Assembly (NCBI GenBank): GCA_013397455.1
Contig: VYZB01000026.1
Coordinates: forward strand, 794,210-858,209
DNA length: 64,000 bases
Direction: 5' to 3'
Source of the DNA: Crotophaga sulcirostris
Lineage: Eukaryota; Chordata; Aves; Cuculiformes; Crotophagidae
The position numbers were made by a program, and so were the translations under genes. The notes under the pieces were generated by a model. The model searched no databases and was not told the origin of the DNA. It was given only the letters and a program-made list of their open reading frames with translations. The stretch's first letter is position 1. Every line of letters starts with the position of its first letter. Below, one piece after another: positions 37,540 to 48,830 of this stretch.

Positions 37540-37772
37540 AAAAGTTTGGGCTTGATATTAGGAAAAAGTTCTTCACTGAAAGGGTGATTGGCCATTGGAA
37601 TGCGCTGCCCAGGGAGGTGGTGGAGTCACCATCCCTGGAGGTGTTTAAGAGGAGATTGGATGAGGCACTCAGTGCCATGGTTTAGATGATGCGTTGGTGT
37701 TAGTGTTGGGTTATAGGTTGGACTTGATGATCTCAGAGGTCCTTTCCAACCTTGTAATACTGTGATACTGTG
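37540..37772 (+). mobile_element. CR1 LINE 3' end (about 230 bp, young subfamily)
   Basis: Reads [20 protein letters not shown], then [19 protein letters not shown] and the usual end LSAMV plus stop at 37685. The 3' UTR follows, with ATACTGTG octamers at about 37757-37772. It shows what the intact ORF2 C-terminus of this subfamily looks like. It is about 96 percent identical by eye to the 52.0-kb tip over the shared 165 bases. Confidence 0.95.
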
Positions 37773-39163
37773 AAATAAACACAAAATTTAAAGTAAAGTA
37801 GCAACACAGAACAAGATTTCCACTACAGGATAATATCCATGGGATGCAAAAAATGAAATTAAATAGATAATTCTTTTATTTAAAATTTCTCTGATATGTA
37901 TAGAGGAGAAGGAGCTTATAGGATACTAGTTTTATAAAGAAAATAAAGTGAGAAAATTTTGCACTGAAGGAAAGAGAAAAAATTCTAATCCCTGTAAAAA
38001 TTATGTAATTGACACAAGGTCACTGTTGTGAAAAGCTAAATTTTTTCTTCTCATGCATATTTTACTGCAAAATCGTCCATTTCATCAGAACTGCACAGGA
38101 AGCTCTATGCTACCAGATTTCCAGTTAAGGGATAATTTTCTTCTCAAAATGTAACATCACAGTGAACTTTAAGGTCTGTGCCCACACTTATACATACCTC
38201 TTTCCCTGCCAGCGCTTCCTACAACACAGCTATAAATCCCATTAGGGGTGGTTATCATCTTGAATGAAGAAAAATGTGTTATTGTACACATTTCTCAGTG
38301 TCAGCCCAGGCAAAGTATTTTTATGTCAGGCATTTGGGTGATCTCCAGGTAAAGAAACTATGACAGTTATAAATACTTTTGCCAAAAACCTGTCAGACCA
38401 TTACAAGTCGCAGAGCAGTACTCTGCTGCTACTGCAAAGCTATCAGGTGTGATGATAGCAGCCATCAGCTTCTGTTGTTTAAATTCAACTGAATGCTCAC
38501 TTTGCCATGGGAAGCTGATAATTTTTGGAGCCAGAAGCAAGCTTTGAGCAAGTGCCACATGAAGAGAAGTAAAATGTTAGGGTTAATTATTATTATTTTC
38601 TTGAAGAAACACATCTTGTAAATTACTGACTATCAAGTAATTTTCAATAAATGAAATGTCACTTATTGCGTTAAAAATATTGTAGAGACTTTACTTAAAA
38701 TGTACCTGTAAAATGTAATACAACTTGTCCTATTTTCACACCTCTTCCTGATGAAAGAAATAAATCAGAATCTGTCTGAACAGTCACTCTTGGAACAATG
38801 ATGCATCTTTAACTTTTTTTGCACTGTTGATATTTACAATATCCAGTTTTGGATTCCTTCCCCTTCTTTGAAAATAATACACAACAAGAAATCTGTTCCC
38901 TCCCTCCCCCCTCCTCCTCCCCAATACCTATATATTTAGTAGTGGGGCCACCTTTTGGTTTTAATTGTAATTATTGGCTAGGTTTAAGAGCTTGCTCCAC
39001 GTAAACGTCTTTGTATCTTTTTTCTCTGCTTCTGCAGAAAGTTATCCAAGACATTTAATGCTCATGACATTGAAAAATCAATGTGTTCTTTAAGCACTTG
39101 CAATACTTGTCTCCTGCCTTTGTCTCCTGCACTGTTGGATGCACTGCTGCCAACAGTGCATTT
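37773..39163. other. AT-rich unique sequence, nothing recognised
   Basis: No gene or repeat family is recognised. A C-rich/CTCC-rich patch lies near 38897-38922. Confidence 0.55.
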
Positions 39164-39210
39164 CACAGTATCGAAGTATTACAAGGTTGGAAAGGACCTC
39201 TGAAATCATC
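39164..39210 (-). mobile_element. CR1 LINE 3' tip (about 47 bp)
   Basis: CACAGTATCGAAGTATTACA, AGGTTGGAAAGGACCTCTGA and then ATCATC match the minus-strand start of the ATACTGTG-tailed CR1 subfamily. The element is cut off almost at once; it is either an extreme 5' truncation or a remnant. Confidence 0.88.
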
Positions 39211-41634
39211 ATAGTAACTTCACTCTGCCTTGATAATTTTTTCTTGCCATTTTTTTTCAGTGTCCATTTTTGTTACTTTCCTTCTTTGATAGATTCTCAC
39301 AAAGAACACTTCCCAACTCTTCCTAGAATCAGAAGACAGAAGCAGAGGAACTCTGTAAGGTACCACATAACAGGAACTTTCTCAGAGAAATGAGCAGTGA
39401 CATGTCAAACTAGATAATTACGTTACATGTTGAAGAGACTAGCAGTGTTTTCCCTTTGTCTCTAGTCACATTTGTTTACTAATCCATTCCTTTTCTGACA
39501 TTCCAGTCTCCTGAGTAAGATAAAACCCACTCTTTTTAGAATCCTCCCTGTCAGAAAATTGGGAGGTTTTTTTGTCCTTGCAGATAGATGAGTTCTTCCT
39601 TTAGATCAACTTCACTGCAAGTTGATTAACACTCATTTCTGGGCCAGTAACGGGTTTCCAGTATGTGAGTATCAAAATCTGAAGCCTCATCCTCCTGTAA
39701 GACTGGGGACTGTTTTGCATCATGGGGAAGCACAGAGCTGGAGTTTCTGAACAAGACATACAATATTTGTTAGAAGTTTGAAGATATCAGACTACCATCC
39801 TTGAAAGTGAAATTTTCAGTACAGAAAGTGAAATTTTCAGTACAGAAATGTCACTTTAGAGGAGGTTTTATGCATCCTTCTAAGCTTAACTTCTTGAGCT
39901 AAAGAAAACTGAGGCATTTAGCTGCACCTGTGATCTGTGAAAGGGCAAAAATCTTAATATTTTGAGCATGAGAAATATCTGTAAACATCATAATTTTTCT
40001 TTAACCTATGTAGCATGTGTGTAACAGATTAAATTTATTTGACAGACTGAGATTTTCCCCACAGGCTTCAGAACTTTGTTTCTAAAAAATCTGAAGTTAG
40101 AATTTCTTAGTGTGCACTCATTTGGCAAAATTTCTTAAAACTTCAGCTATCATCTCCCCTGGTAAAACTCTAAACTATGCCTAACATAAATTGAGTTCTT
40201 CACGCAAAGAAGAAAAGATAAAAAAAGCCCAGTAAGAAGTGAACACACAAGTGGGTATTTTCAAATATCATTATTTCACTGTAATTATTTTAGGTAAAAA
40301 ATTGCAATTGACCACACAGAAGTTAATGTAGATAACAGATCTGATAATAAGGATAGAACTGTCTTCTAAACTGTTTGCTTTCAAAACCGGGCACTCCAGG
40401 CAGGACAGTGTTCTGAAATTCAGGTGGTTACTAATTTAATATTTTGCTATTTTAAAATCTAGTTGAAACCTCTGTTAGTGTTCATCTTTACAATACATGT
40501 TCTATAGAAGAATGACTCAAGTCCCAGGGAAAGTGATAATAATTACACCTAGTTACATCACATTGTGGGGAAAGTAGATACTGGTGGAGCTTAAAATAAG
40601 ATTTATGACTTTATAAAACACAGGATTTAGATGATACACACAACTAGATACATCTAGAAAGACATTCTTATTGGTATAAAATTTGCAAACCAATCCTGGC
40701 TACCTGCATGCAGCACAATATCACTGATGACATTTCATGGAACAGAAGTATTGTAACAGAAGGGATGTCATTGCAAATGCATTTCCTCGGTAGAAGCTTC
40801 TGCTGAATCATTTTATGTGCTGTACATTGACACAAATGCAAAGCAAGGCCTTTCCCAGTAACAACTAGTTACTAGAAATTTAGTATCAGAAGCTATTTGT
40901 GCTTTATAAAGGCAAGTAGTGAAAGATGCCTTATCTGTACATACTGCACCTGCTGCTCTTTTTTTCAGGTGAGATATACAGGAAGGAAGAAAGCATTCTG
41001 ATAAATACAGTCTTTTGGAACTCAAATGCATTAAAATGTACAAAATCTGGAAGAGCAGTCTGGAATATATACCTTCAGGTAACTTAAGGAGTAGACTGGG
41101 AGTTGCTGAATTAAAGGCTTTACAAGAAACCAAAGTTGTAAAGCGAACTCTGCCATCCCTTAGTGTAGGATGTGTGGGAACTTGGAGCATAACTGGCTTT
41201 CAGCAAGCTGCAATGTGGCTCTCTCAAGTGCTGTACTGGGAAGCTGTCCAGGGGATATTGACTTCTGCTTTTCTGGATCCAGGAAATAGTACTGTCAAGT
41301 CCTGAGGGGTAAAACTAATCCTTATTTAATTAAGAATTTTGATTAACTGAGTTTGGGTAAACAGGATGGTAAAACAACCAAAATATATTGAAAGCAAAAT
41401 ACGAGAACTGAGAGGCACGTCTCTGCTAAGCCACTTGCCAGTAAAGATACATTCTTTGTCTTCCTGCCCTTCAGCTGCTGGGGATAAAAATGCAACTTCC
41501 TGGCTGTGGAGAGATCAATGTGAACAGAACTGGGAAAAGGCTTTGGAAGAATTCATGAAAGGCATCTGTCAGCAGTGTTTTATAGCATTAACTGTGCTAC
41601 GAACTGTGTTAGAAGAAAAAATGAACCTTCATGC
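39211..41634. other. AT-rich unique sequence with a 21-bp tandem duplication
   Basis: No gene is recognised. Overlapping frames around 40813-41305 on both strands (125 codons minus, 96 codons plus) share no domain with known proteins and shadow one another. Confidence 0.5.
39803..39844. repeat. Perfect 21-bp tandem duplication
   Basis: Two exact copies of a 21-base unit (39803-39823 and 39824-39844) beginning GAAAGTGAAATTTTCAG. It is a small local duplication. Confidence 0.95.
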
Positions 41635-42225
41635 TGGGTCTGCTTGGGATGGAGTTAATTTTCTTCATGGCAGCCTGTAGTGCCCTGTGATTAGGATTTG
41701 TGACGAAATCAGTGCTGATAACACACCAATGTTTTAGCTGTTGCTGAACAGTGTTTTCACAGCATCAAGGCCTTTTCTTTTTCCCATTCTGCCCTGCCCA
41801 GCAGGTAGGCTGGCAATGCACAAGAGGCTGGGAGGGGACACAACTAGGACAGGTGACCCAAGCCAACCAAAGGGCTGTTGCATACTGTTTGATGCCATGC
41901 TCAGCTATAAAAGCTCATAGAAAGGCAAAGGAAAGGGGGATGTCTGTGGTTACAGCATTTCTCTTCCCAAGTAAGCATTGTACCCAATGAAGTTCCGCTT
42001 TCTGGAAAGGGGTGAAAATTAGCCTGCTGATGGGAAGTAGTGAATGAACTCCTTATTTTGCTTTGCTTGCATGTGCTGCTTTGCCATAGTTATTGAACTG
42101 GTTTTACCTGGACCCATGGGTATTTCTTGCTTTTGCCCTTCTGATTCTCTTTCCCATCCCACTGGAGGGGAGTAAACGAGTGATTGGGTGGGGGTTTACC
42201 TGTCAACAGGGATCAACTCACCACA
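41635..42225 (+). mobile_element. Solo LTR of an avian endogenous retrovirus (about 590 bp)
   Basis: I recognise this LTR type by its order of landmarks. They are GGGATGGAGTTAATTTTCTT near the 5' end, GCTGATAACACACCAATGTT, AGGCTGGGAGGGGACACAAC, TATA box TATAAAAG at 41906-41913, then AGCCTGCTGATGGGAAGTAG, and a C/T-rich U5 with CCCATCCCACTGGAGGGGAG. It ends CCACA at 42225. The usual polyadenylation signal appears degenerate (ATTGAA near 42090). No retroviral genes flank it, so it is a solo LTR. I could not find a convincing target-site duplication; the outer ends are set by TG and CA and may be off by a few bases. Confidence 0.85.
41906..41913 (+). promoter_or_regulatory. TATA box of the 41.6-kb LTR
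   Basis: TATAAAAG sits about 270 bases into the LTR, where the U3 core promoter is expected. Present-day activity is unknown. Confidence 0.7.
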
Positions 42226-43196
42226 ATCTTGCAATGAGATCCTCAAGACAAGTCCTTTCACTCACCTTCCCCCCAAATCTTCACCTTTAAATGTTTTTCC
42301 CTTTTAACTTATATTAATACAAAAAATGCTCAAAAAATACTCAGTAATGGAGTAAGTAAGAAGCATTTAAGTCTGCAGTTGCACACTTAGTTCATGTGCA
42401 CAACTGGGAGGACACATGCAAAGGAGGCTCTCAGAAATGAAAACTGGCACCTCTTGAGTGAGTTGCTCTTTTGAATCTGATACAAACAAATGTTATTTAA
42501 TGCGAGTGATGTAACTGCTCTGTTCCTGTGGCTGACCTCATGGAACACTATGCCAAAGGCTGTCCTCAGTCATAACCATGCAACCACATTGATTTCAGTG
42601 CGGTTCCACAGGCATGGCTGCAGACAGAAGCTCACCTTGGTGGTGTGCCTTACTCCACTGCAGAATCACCCACTGTTTTGGTCTTATTTTTGCCATCATA
42701 GCTTGTTACTGCTTGCATAATTAATGTGACAGTATATGGATGATTCTGTTCTCCAGCCTGTACAAAGATCTGTTGTCCTGAACCTGTGCCAGGTCATCTG
42801 GGGAGGGCTTCCTCCTAAATTACTTCCTTTTCTTCCTCAGTCATTAGCTTATCAGCATCCTTTTTGCAATTTATCCAATAAAACTTGATTATTATTTTGC
42901 TTTACAGCAGTGTGAAAAGGATTAATTTAGAAATGTCTGAGATACTACCAAAATTCTCTGTGAAAATTAAAGGTGGATTTTTTAAGAGCTTAGTGTTGAG
43001 ATCTTTCTTGTCCTGCAGCTACACTTTTTGTATTTCAGTTCCAGAAGATACTATTATGGTGCAAGCAGACAGGCAAATTTTGCTAGCTAATTTGCTTAGT
43101 TATCCCCACTATTAAAAACTGTCATCCCATTTCTAGTCAGAATAAACCTGTCTTCAGGTCCCAGATGCTGGATTCCAGTAGAGGCCACGGACAGCT
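42226..43196. other. Unique sequence between two LTRs
   Basis: No recognised gene. Frames of about 76 codons (42490-42720, 42885-43115) show no domain. A tyrosine-Met-Asp-Asp reading near 42732 is a chance match, with no polymerase context. Confidence 0.5.
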
Positions 43197-43473
43197 TGTT
43201 GGGAGGGATGTGGGAATTGATAGAGCTGGGGAAACTTGCAGGAGAAAGAGGGAGGAAGGAAGAACAAAGAGGAGGGGCAGACAGAAAAGGGTGTAAAAGG
43301 AGCCTGTTGCATGTAAACCAGGGCTGGTCAGTACCGTTGTCTGGCTGAGCCCTTCACCTGATCACCACCTCATCACCTATCTTCTTATTAAATCTTTTCT
43401 CAGCTGTCTCTCTGCAAAATCTCACTCTTTAGCCCATGTGTATATTTGCTACTAGGACTAAGAGCCAGCTACA
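43197..43473 (+). mobile_element. LTR-like unit with TATA-like and polyadenylation signals
   Basis: A short unit with possible TG and CA ends: purine-rich U3-like sequence, a TATA-like box GTGTAAAAGG at 43291-43300, then the segment GTAAACCAGGGCTGGTCAG, then ATTAAA at 43387-43392 and a T/C-rich U5-like tail ending TACA at 43473. This order (promoter, about 90 bases, poly(A) signal) fits the U3-R-U5 of a compact retroviral LTR of about 280 bp. A related fragment lies at 15.0-15.2 kb. Downstream TGGTGGAG could be a worn primer-binding site, but I cannot match a tRNA. No second LTR is visible to the right within the window. Confidence 0.6.
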
Positions 43474-43910
43474 GTGGTGGAGTCAGCTGCTGAAGTGAGT
43501 GAAGGTCCCTGACTGGAAGGGCCACAGATCTCTCATCCTACTGACTTTGTGCCCAGAGTGCCAGCTGCAAGGGGGACTGGTGTGAGTGGACAGGGTGCCA
43601 GTTTCTGGAATCAGACTGGGGTGTAGGCACCCCTGGCCCATGATGCCAGCTGCTGGAGTGAGGGTAGATTCAGTCTCAGCTACTGGAGCAAATGGGAGTC
43701 TTGACCAACAGCTGCTGGAGTGGAATGCTGTGTGTCCCAAAAACCAATTGCCACATCCCTCAGCCTGGGCAGAAAGCCCAGGTCCCCAGGCATGCTGGGC
43801 TGGGCTCCAGAGGCTGGACAGGACAGTTCCTGAGCTGGAAAGGGTGGAGGTATTGACTACATCTCACAAGATCCCTTAAGAAATCGACCACCCCTAAAAG
43901 GACAGACACA
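43474..43910 (+). repeat. Degenerate GCTGCTGGAGTGAG-type repeats
   Basis: Several imperfect units contain CCAGCTGCTGGAGTG or close variants (around 43483, 43565, 43605, 43647, 43675 and 43707). The region is GC-richer than the surroundings and directly follows the LTR-like unit, where a retroviral leader would lie. No coding domain is recognised; the open frame through it (43586-43879) is repeat-derived. Confidence 0.6.
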
Positions 43911-44612
43911 CCTTCATTCCCAGAGAGGGATGATCACAGTCATGCTTCACAGATAGATGGGCCCTGTGTGCAAGTGTGGCTGATGGCAGCTCCAAGAAAT
44001 GCACTGATTCTTAGGGAGGTTGACCCCTGCTCTGGAAAGACATTGGCCCTCGCTCCAGGAAGACACATCCACTAATTCTCAAGGAGGGCTGAACTTCCAC
44101 TCCACAGACAGGAAAGTGCTATTTTCTAAAGGCCTGGATCTGTTTGGCCTGGATCCCTGTTTGCATGGATCTGAGTTGCCCATGCCCTGAAGAGAGACAC
44201 ACTTTAATTCCCAGAGGTGGACAGTCTCTAGCTCCACAGATACACACTTTAGTTCCTATGGAGGGTTACACAGGCCCACACTTTTGCAGTAAGTGTGCAT
44301 TGATTCCCAGGGAGGGCTAAATAAGCCCTTGCTGCAAGGAGAGATGTGCAGTAACTCCTGGGGAGGCCTCTGCTCTAATGACAGATACATGGTAATTGTA
44401 AGAGGGGGTTGAATCGGCCCCTGCAAAACCAATGAGCAGGCACTGATTCCTAGCTCAGGCTGAACAGGTCCCTGTTGCAAGGAGTGAGGTACATTCATTC
44501 CCAGGGAAGGCTGAAAGCATCCTGCTCCCATAGACAGGCAGTCCTACCCAATACACAGGCTGAATAGACCCCTGCTCTAAGACAGATACACCACCTCTCA
44601 GATATATGCACA
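43911..44612 (+). repeat. Minisatellite-like array, 46-52 bp units (left block)
   Basis: About eleven decayed units whose core reads roughly CATTGATTCCCAGGGAGGGC, TGAACAGGCCCC and then a CTCCAAGGA-AGA part. Unit starts are near 43911, 44005, 44070, 44192, 44243, 44296, 44348, 44390, 44438, 44488 and 44540. Units are far from identical, so the array is old. It stops at about 44612, where non-repeat sequence begins, and resumes at about 44975. This array, the LTR-like unit and the intervening repeats probably belong to one retroelement. Confidence 0.8.
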
Positions 44613-45050
44613 CTGAGCTATGAATTTGAGAATGCTGAAAAAGTGACCCTCTCTGCTCTGTATGAAGATTCCAAAGAGCAGGATCCAGAAAGTATGACTG
44701 TTCCTCCTCTGATCACTGCGGCTAAAGGGTCTCGATCTGTCTTGCTATGTGAACTGACCAGGATGAAAGAGATTGTAATGAGGTATGGGAGCAAAGATTA
44801 TTCTTCTGCTCAGGGACGAATAGTAGATAAAGAACACCACAGTCAGACTCCTACAGCGTCATTGGTGCAGTCGAGGTGTATTGGGCCACCTGTTGCTGTA
44901 CAGATTGAAGAAGATGCCTGGCAGGGTGCTCAGGCAGTTTCTGTGGAAGACAAAAGAACAGGACAAGGAGAGCCATGCATTAGTTCCCAGGGAGGGCTGA
45001 ACAGGCCCCCACTCCACAGCAGGTGCTACCTGCTAGCACATGCTGAGTAG
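44568..45050 (+). other. Unrecognised open frame between repeat blocks
   Basis: The frame is open from 44568 to a stop at 45048-45050. Its non-repeat part, about 44613-44972, encodes some 120 residues, with blocks such as YEFENAEKVTLSALYEDS, LLCELTRMKEIVMRYGSKD and VQSRCIGPPVAVQIEEDAW. The composition is mixed, with alternating charged and hydrophobic residues and no low complexity, so it looks more protein-like than other frames here. There is no signal peptide, membrane segment, zinc knuckle or polymerase motif. The first codons and the tail after EP are translated minisatellite. Position after an LTR-like unit suggests a degraded retroviral gag or accessory region, but I recognise no family. 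No good ATG start exists upstream; it is probably a remnant. Confidence 0.4.
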
Positions 45051-45165
45051 GCTCCTGTCCTAAGGAGAGACACGTAATTCCTAAGAGGGGCCACGCAGGC
45101 CGTGCTCCAAGGACAGAGGTGGACACACAGCCATCTCTAGGGAGGGCTGAAAAGAGAAGGCCCTA
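44973..45165 (+). repeat. Minisatellite-like array (right block)
   Basis: About four further units of the same type as the left block, the first containing TTCCCAGGGAGGGCTGAACA. They follow immediately after the open-frame segment. Their presence on both sides implies either that the segment sits inside an originally continuous array or that two arrays flank a short coding part. Confidence 0.78.
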
Positions 45166-45560
45166 CAAGGCCTGGAGAAGGTGCCTCACCAGACCTTCGA
45201 GAAACCAGTGCCAGATGGTCCCACTGGAGCCTTGCTGGGCTCCTCTGCTCTGTTTGATGTGGCAGAACCTTTCATGAAGCCTGGTAGAAGAGTGGACTAC
45301 CCATGTAGCTCCTTGAGCTGTTGCATGTTAAGGGTAAGTTATAGCAAACTCCATTTGTGTTATGAGGGCTGAAAGGCTCAGCTGCATCCCACAATGGGGC
45401 TGTTGTAGAGGCAGCTGGAGCCACTTGTGCCCAGTGTGGGCTGCCCTCCGCTGCCCCGAGGCCCCCCTGCAGCCCCTCCTGCTGCCAGCACCTTGGCACT
45501 GACACCCAGTACAGTCATAAAGAGACATGGAGACCCCAACACCTGAATTCATTTATACAG
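45166..45560. other. GC-rich patch at the end of the retroelement-like block
   Basis: Locally GC-rich, including a C-rich run near 45440-45500 (CCCCGAGGCCCCCCTGCAGC). It may be the remaining right part of the retroelement; no protein homology is seen. Frames on the minus strand (45272-45552) are compositional. Confidence 0.4.
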
Positions 45561-48187
45561 CATTGCCAAAGAGTGATATTTCATATTTCTTTGTGGTAAG
45601 CACTGCACACAACCCAGGAAACTTCCAGCCTCAAAAAGTGAGACCTAGAAGGAATGTGAAGTGAGCAACATAGCTGAGGAGCAAAGTGAATTTCAAAGGT
45701 GTTTAAAAGATGTTTTCAGTCAAGTTTACATGCCATCATTTATTGTTATCAGAGTACGTCACCACTCTCAAGACTATGTCTCTTTCTCTATCTGGATTTT
45801 TTTCATCTTATTGCCTCGTATCAATGCAGTCTTATTTTCTGCTCCCCTGGATTCGGCCTGCAGTCAGTCATCCATGCAAGTTACAATGGCGTTGTATTTT
45901 TCATCTCTTTCCCATCTTCCCTTTTCAAAGCTTTTCAATCGAGTGAGGATCCTATTTCAGAAAGCTCTTTTTTTTTTCTTGGCAAAATCTGACATTCCCC
46001 CCTCCTTGATAAGTAATATATGCCATTACTATGCACAGCCATCTCCTCAAAATGTCATTTCAAAATACACCTGAATGGTTTAGTGCACAGTCAACAAATG
46101 AAGGACCAATTTTATAAATACTTTGATATTTTTCACCCTTTATCTGTCATACCGTATGTCCTCAGCAGCTTTAATGACCTGTTGGAGGCAGAAAGCAGAA
46201 GGATAAAAAACAAGTGAGGAGAAAAGTTTACTAAATACACAATTCAAAGACCGTTTCATCTGAGGCCATACATTAGCATCTAATATCCACCTTACAACCA
46301 TGAGACACAATTTAAATGATATTTCTATCTGGATATCAATGACTAGACTTCTTGTGCACCCAGATATGCAGAATAGAAGAGATCAGTGTCATCAGGAAGC
46401 CATTTAATAGCATCTTGATGTATTCATAGGCTGGGACATAGAGTGCAGCAGGCTGTAGGCTCCTTTGATAAACTACCAGTACATTGTACCTACACAAGAT
46501 CAGCTGCTTCAACCCCTTCTCAGCCCTGGCCGTTTGCTCCAGGAGGTATAAGGGGCAAAAGAGTATTGGCACTGACAATACTGACTGTATGGATCAGAGC
46601 AACTGATGGCCTTTCTGCCTGAGAGGCATTGTGATCCTCTGTATATTGTCATCTTAAAGATGAGATACAGTTTGGTTACTTTATCATCAAATCACTTATC
46701 AAGGTTTTCCTTGATTTTTGACTGATTTTGTGCTTACAGGATTCCTCGAGGGCGCTCTTTGCTCCTGCATGGGAAAGTTGCTTGAATCCTGAAGAAATTA
46801 GATGCTAACTTTCAGTGAAAGTCACCACAGGCTAGGTCCAAGAGACCCTCTTCTCAGAGGATGAATTGAACTGGGAGATATATATTAAAATGTTGGAAGG
46901 AAGGAGATGGAATAAGCTTCCATGAGAAGCAGAGGACAAAAATAATTCCAATAAGATCATTATTCAAAAAAATCTTAATGGTTCGAGACAATTCAATCAT
47001 CTTCAACTGCCTGAAATATGGATATCTATTCTTAGTAAATCATCTGTGTTAGCTACTTAAACTAGGTGTCTATGATTTCACTTTTCAGAAGACCATAGAT
47101 ATCTTGCTGAGACTGGAGATGTCACTTTTAGGAACTAGCTGTAAAATGAGGAGAAACTTGTCCTTGGAGGACCATAACTGCAATATAAGGTTAGAGAATC
47201 TGCCTTGGGCTGGGTTAGGAAGAGAAATCTTATACGATAATGGTCAGGTAGCAGATACAGTCTGTATCTCCCTCGTGCTATGCATAGCACCTTTGGATAA
47301 TAGACAACAAAACTCCAAACTGCTTCAAGCTAATTCATGTCAACAAATGAAGCGCAGGCAGTCAGCGTACATCCCAGATGAAACAGCTCTCCCAAGATAA
47401 TGCTCAGATCTAGATACTGGAGCATGCCCTTAACCTTCACCCACCAAGGAATGCACCTCTGCTCTCCTTTGCCTCTCGCTCCCCATAATCAGAGGTTAAA
47501 ATTCACTTCTACGGTTTTACATGGTCATAAAACTGTGCCTGCACTCAGAAGTGTGAAATAATTCAGATTGTAAAAAATACAATTCTATGAAAAATCTTTT
47601 TCAAAACTAAGAGAATTTGTCAGAAGCAGGAGTGAATGGGTGGGGATGGATTGGGGGTGGGAACCACCTCAGCTAGGTGTAATAAATAGAATAGGCTTTT
47701 TTTTTTCTGTGCATTTTCAGTCTCATTCCTTTGACTTAGACTTAGCCAGAGTGTGCAGCTGGCTCCCTGTAAGCCAGAGAGCTGTCTCTCTCAGTCCTGT
47801 TTAATATGCTGAGGTGGAGCCTTTGCCTAGGGGGGAAGGAGTAAAAAATAATAAGTTGCTGGTCTTTATTTACTACCCACATTATACGGTTGGGTGTATA
47901 AAAGCAGAAAAAAGGCAAGTTCCCGTCCTTAAGGAGGAATTTGGAAAACAAATACCAAAGTAAGCCTGGGAGCTACATTTCACATGGCTGTGATTCTGTT
48001 GCCTGAATAGGTGTTCAGGGATGTATTAGTCTGAACAGGTTATTCTGTCTGTCTTCCAGCTGCCCACTTAGGAGTGCATGGGTCTTACATAGGACTTATG
48101 CCAGATTTGTTATGTTGGTGCAAATAACACTGCAGTGTACTGGTACGCTGTGGCATCTCAAGTAGACAAACAGAGAGATATGAACCA
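45561..48187. other. AT-rich unique sequence, nothing recognised
   Basis: Three plus-strand frames at 45661-46074 (137, 97 and 78 codons) overlap one another in all three phases in pyrimidine-rich sequence, so none is a credible gene. No repeat tail or RNA gene is seen. Confidence 0.55.
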
Positions 48188-48830
48188 TCAATATGCACTT
48201 GCAGCTCATAAAGCCAGTTATATCCTGGGCTACATCAAAAGAAGCATGGCAGCATGGCCAGGACATTGAGGGAGGTGATTCTGCCCCTCTACTTTGCTTC
48301 AGTGAGACCCCACCTGGAGTACTGCATCAAGCTCTGGTGTCCCCATTACAAGAAAGACATGTGCCCATTAGAGCAGATTCAGAGGAGGGCCACAAAAATG
48401 GTCAGAGGGATGGCACAATTCTACAAAGAAAGGCTGAAAGAGTGGGGGTTGTTCAGCCCGGAGAAGAGAAGGGTCCCAGGAGACCTTACTGCAGGCTTTC
48501 GTTATGTAAAGGGAGCTTATAAGAAAAATGGAGAGAAACTTTTTACCAAGGCCTGTAGTAATAGGACAAGGACCAACTTTAGTTTTAAACTAAAAGGGGT
48601 AGATTTAGATTGGACATCTTTTTCAATTAGGGTGATGAGACATTAGAACAGGTTGTCCAGAGAAGTTGTGGATGTTCCGTCATTGGAAATGTTCAAGGTC
48701 ATATTAGATGAGGCTTTGAGCAACCTGTTCTAGTCAAAAATGTCCCTGCCCATGGCAAGGGTTTTGGGCTAGATGCTCTTTGAAAGTCCATTCCAACCCA
48801 AACCATTCTCTGAATTTATGGTTCTATGAT
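48188..48830 (+). mobile_element. CR1 LINE 3' end (about 640 bp)
   Basis: Starts in ALAAHKASYILGYIKRS (family pattern KASHILGCIKRS), then shifts frame to ARTLREVILPLYFASVRPHL. It continues with RRATKMVRGMAQFYKERLKE and WGLFSPEKRRVPGDLTAGF, and ends in a diverged 3' UTR with CCAACCCAAACC and a single worn TTCTATGAT octamer. Frameshifts break ORF2; the copy lies downstream of the RT catalytic domain and is inactive. By its sequence it belongs to the older subfamily also seen at 28.1 kb. Confidence 0.94.

Noticed and set aside
42732..42760. Tyr-Met-Asp-Asp reading that looks like a reverse-transcriptase catalytic box
   Set aside because: Stops lie a few codons upstream in frame and none of the surrounding RT motifs is present.
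45661..46074. 137-codon plus-strand open frame
   Set aside because: All three plus frames are open here (also 45699-45992 and 45710-45946) because the sequence is pyrimidine-rich; no domain, start context or homology.
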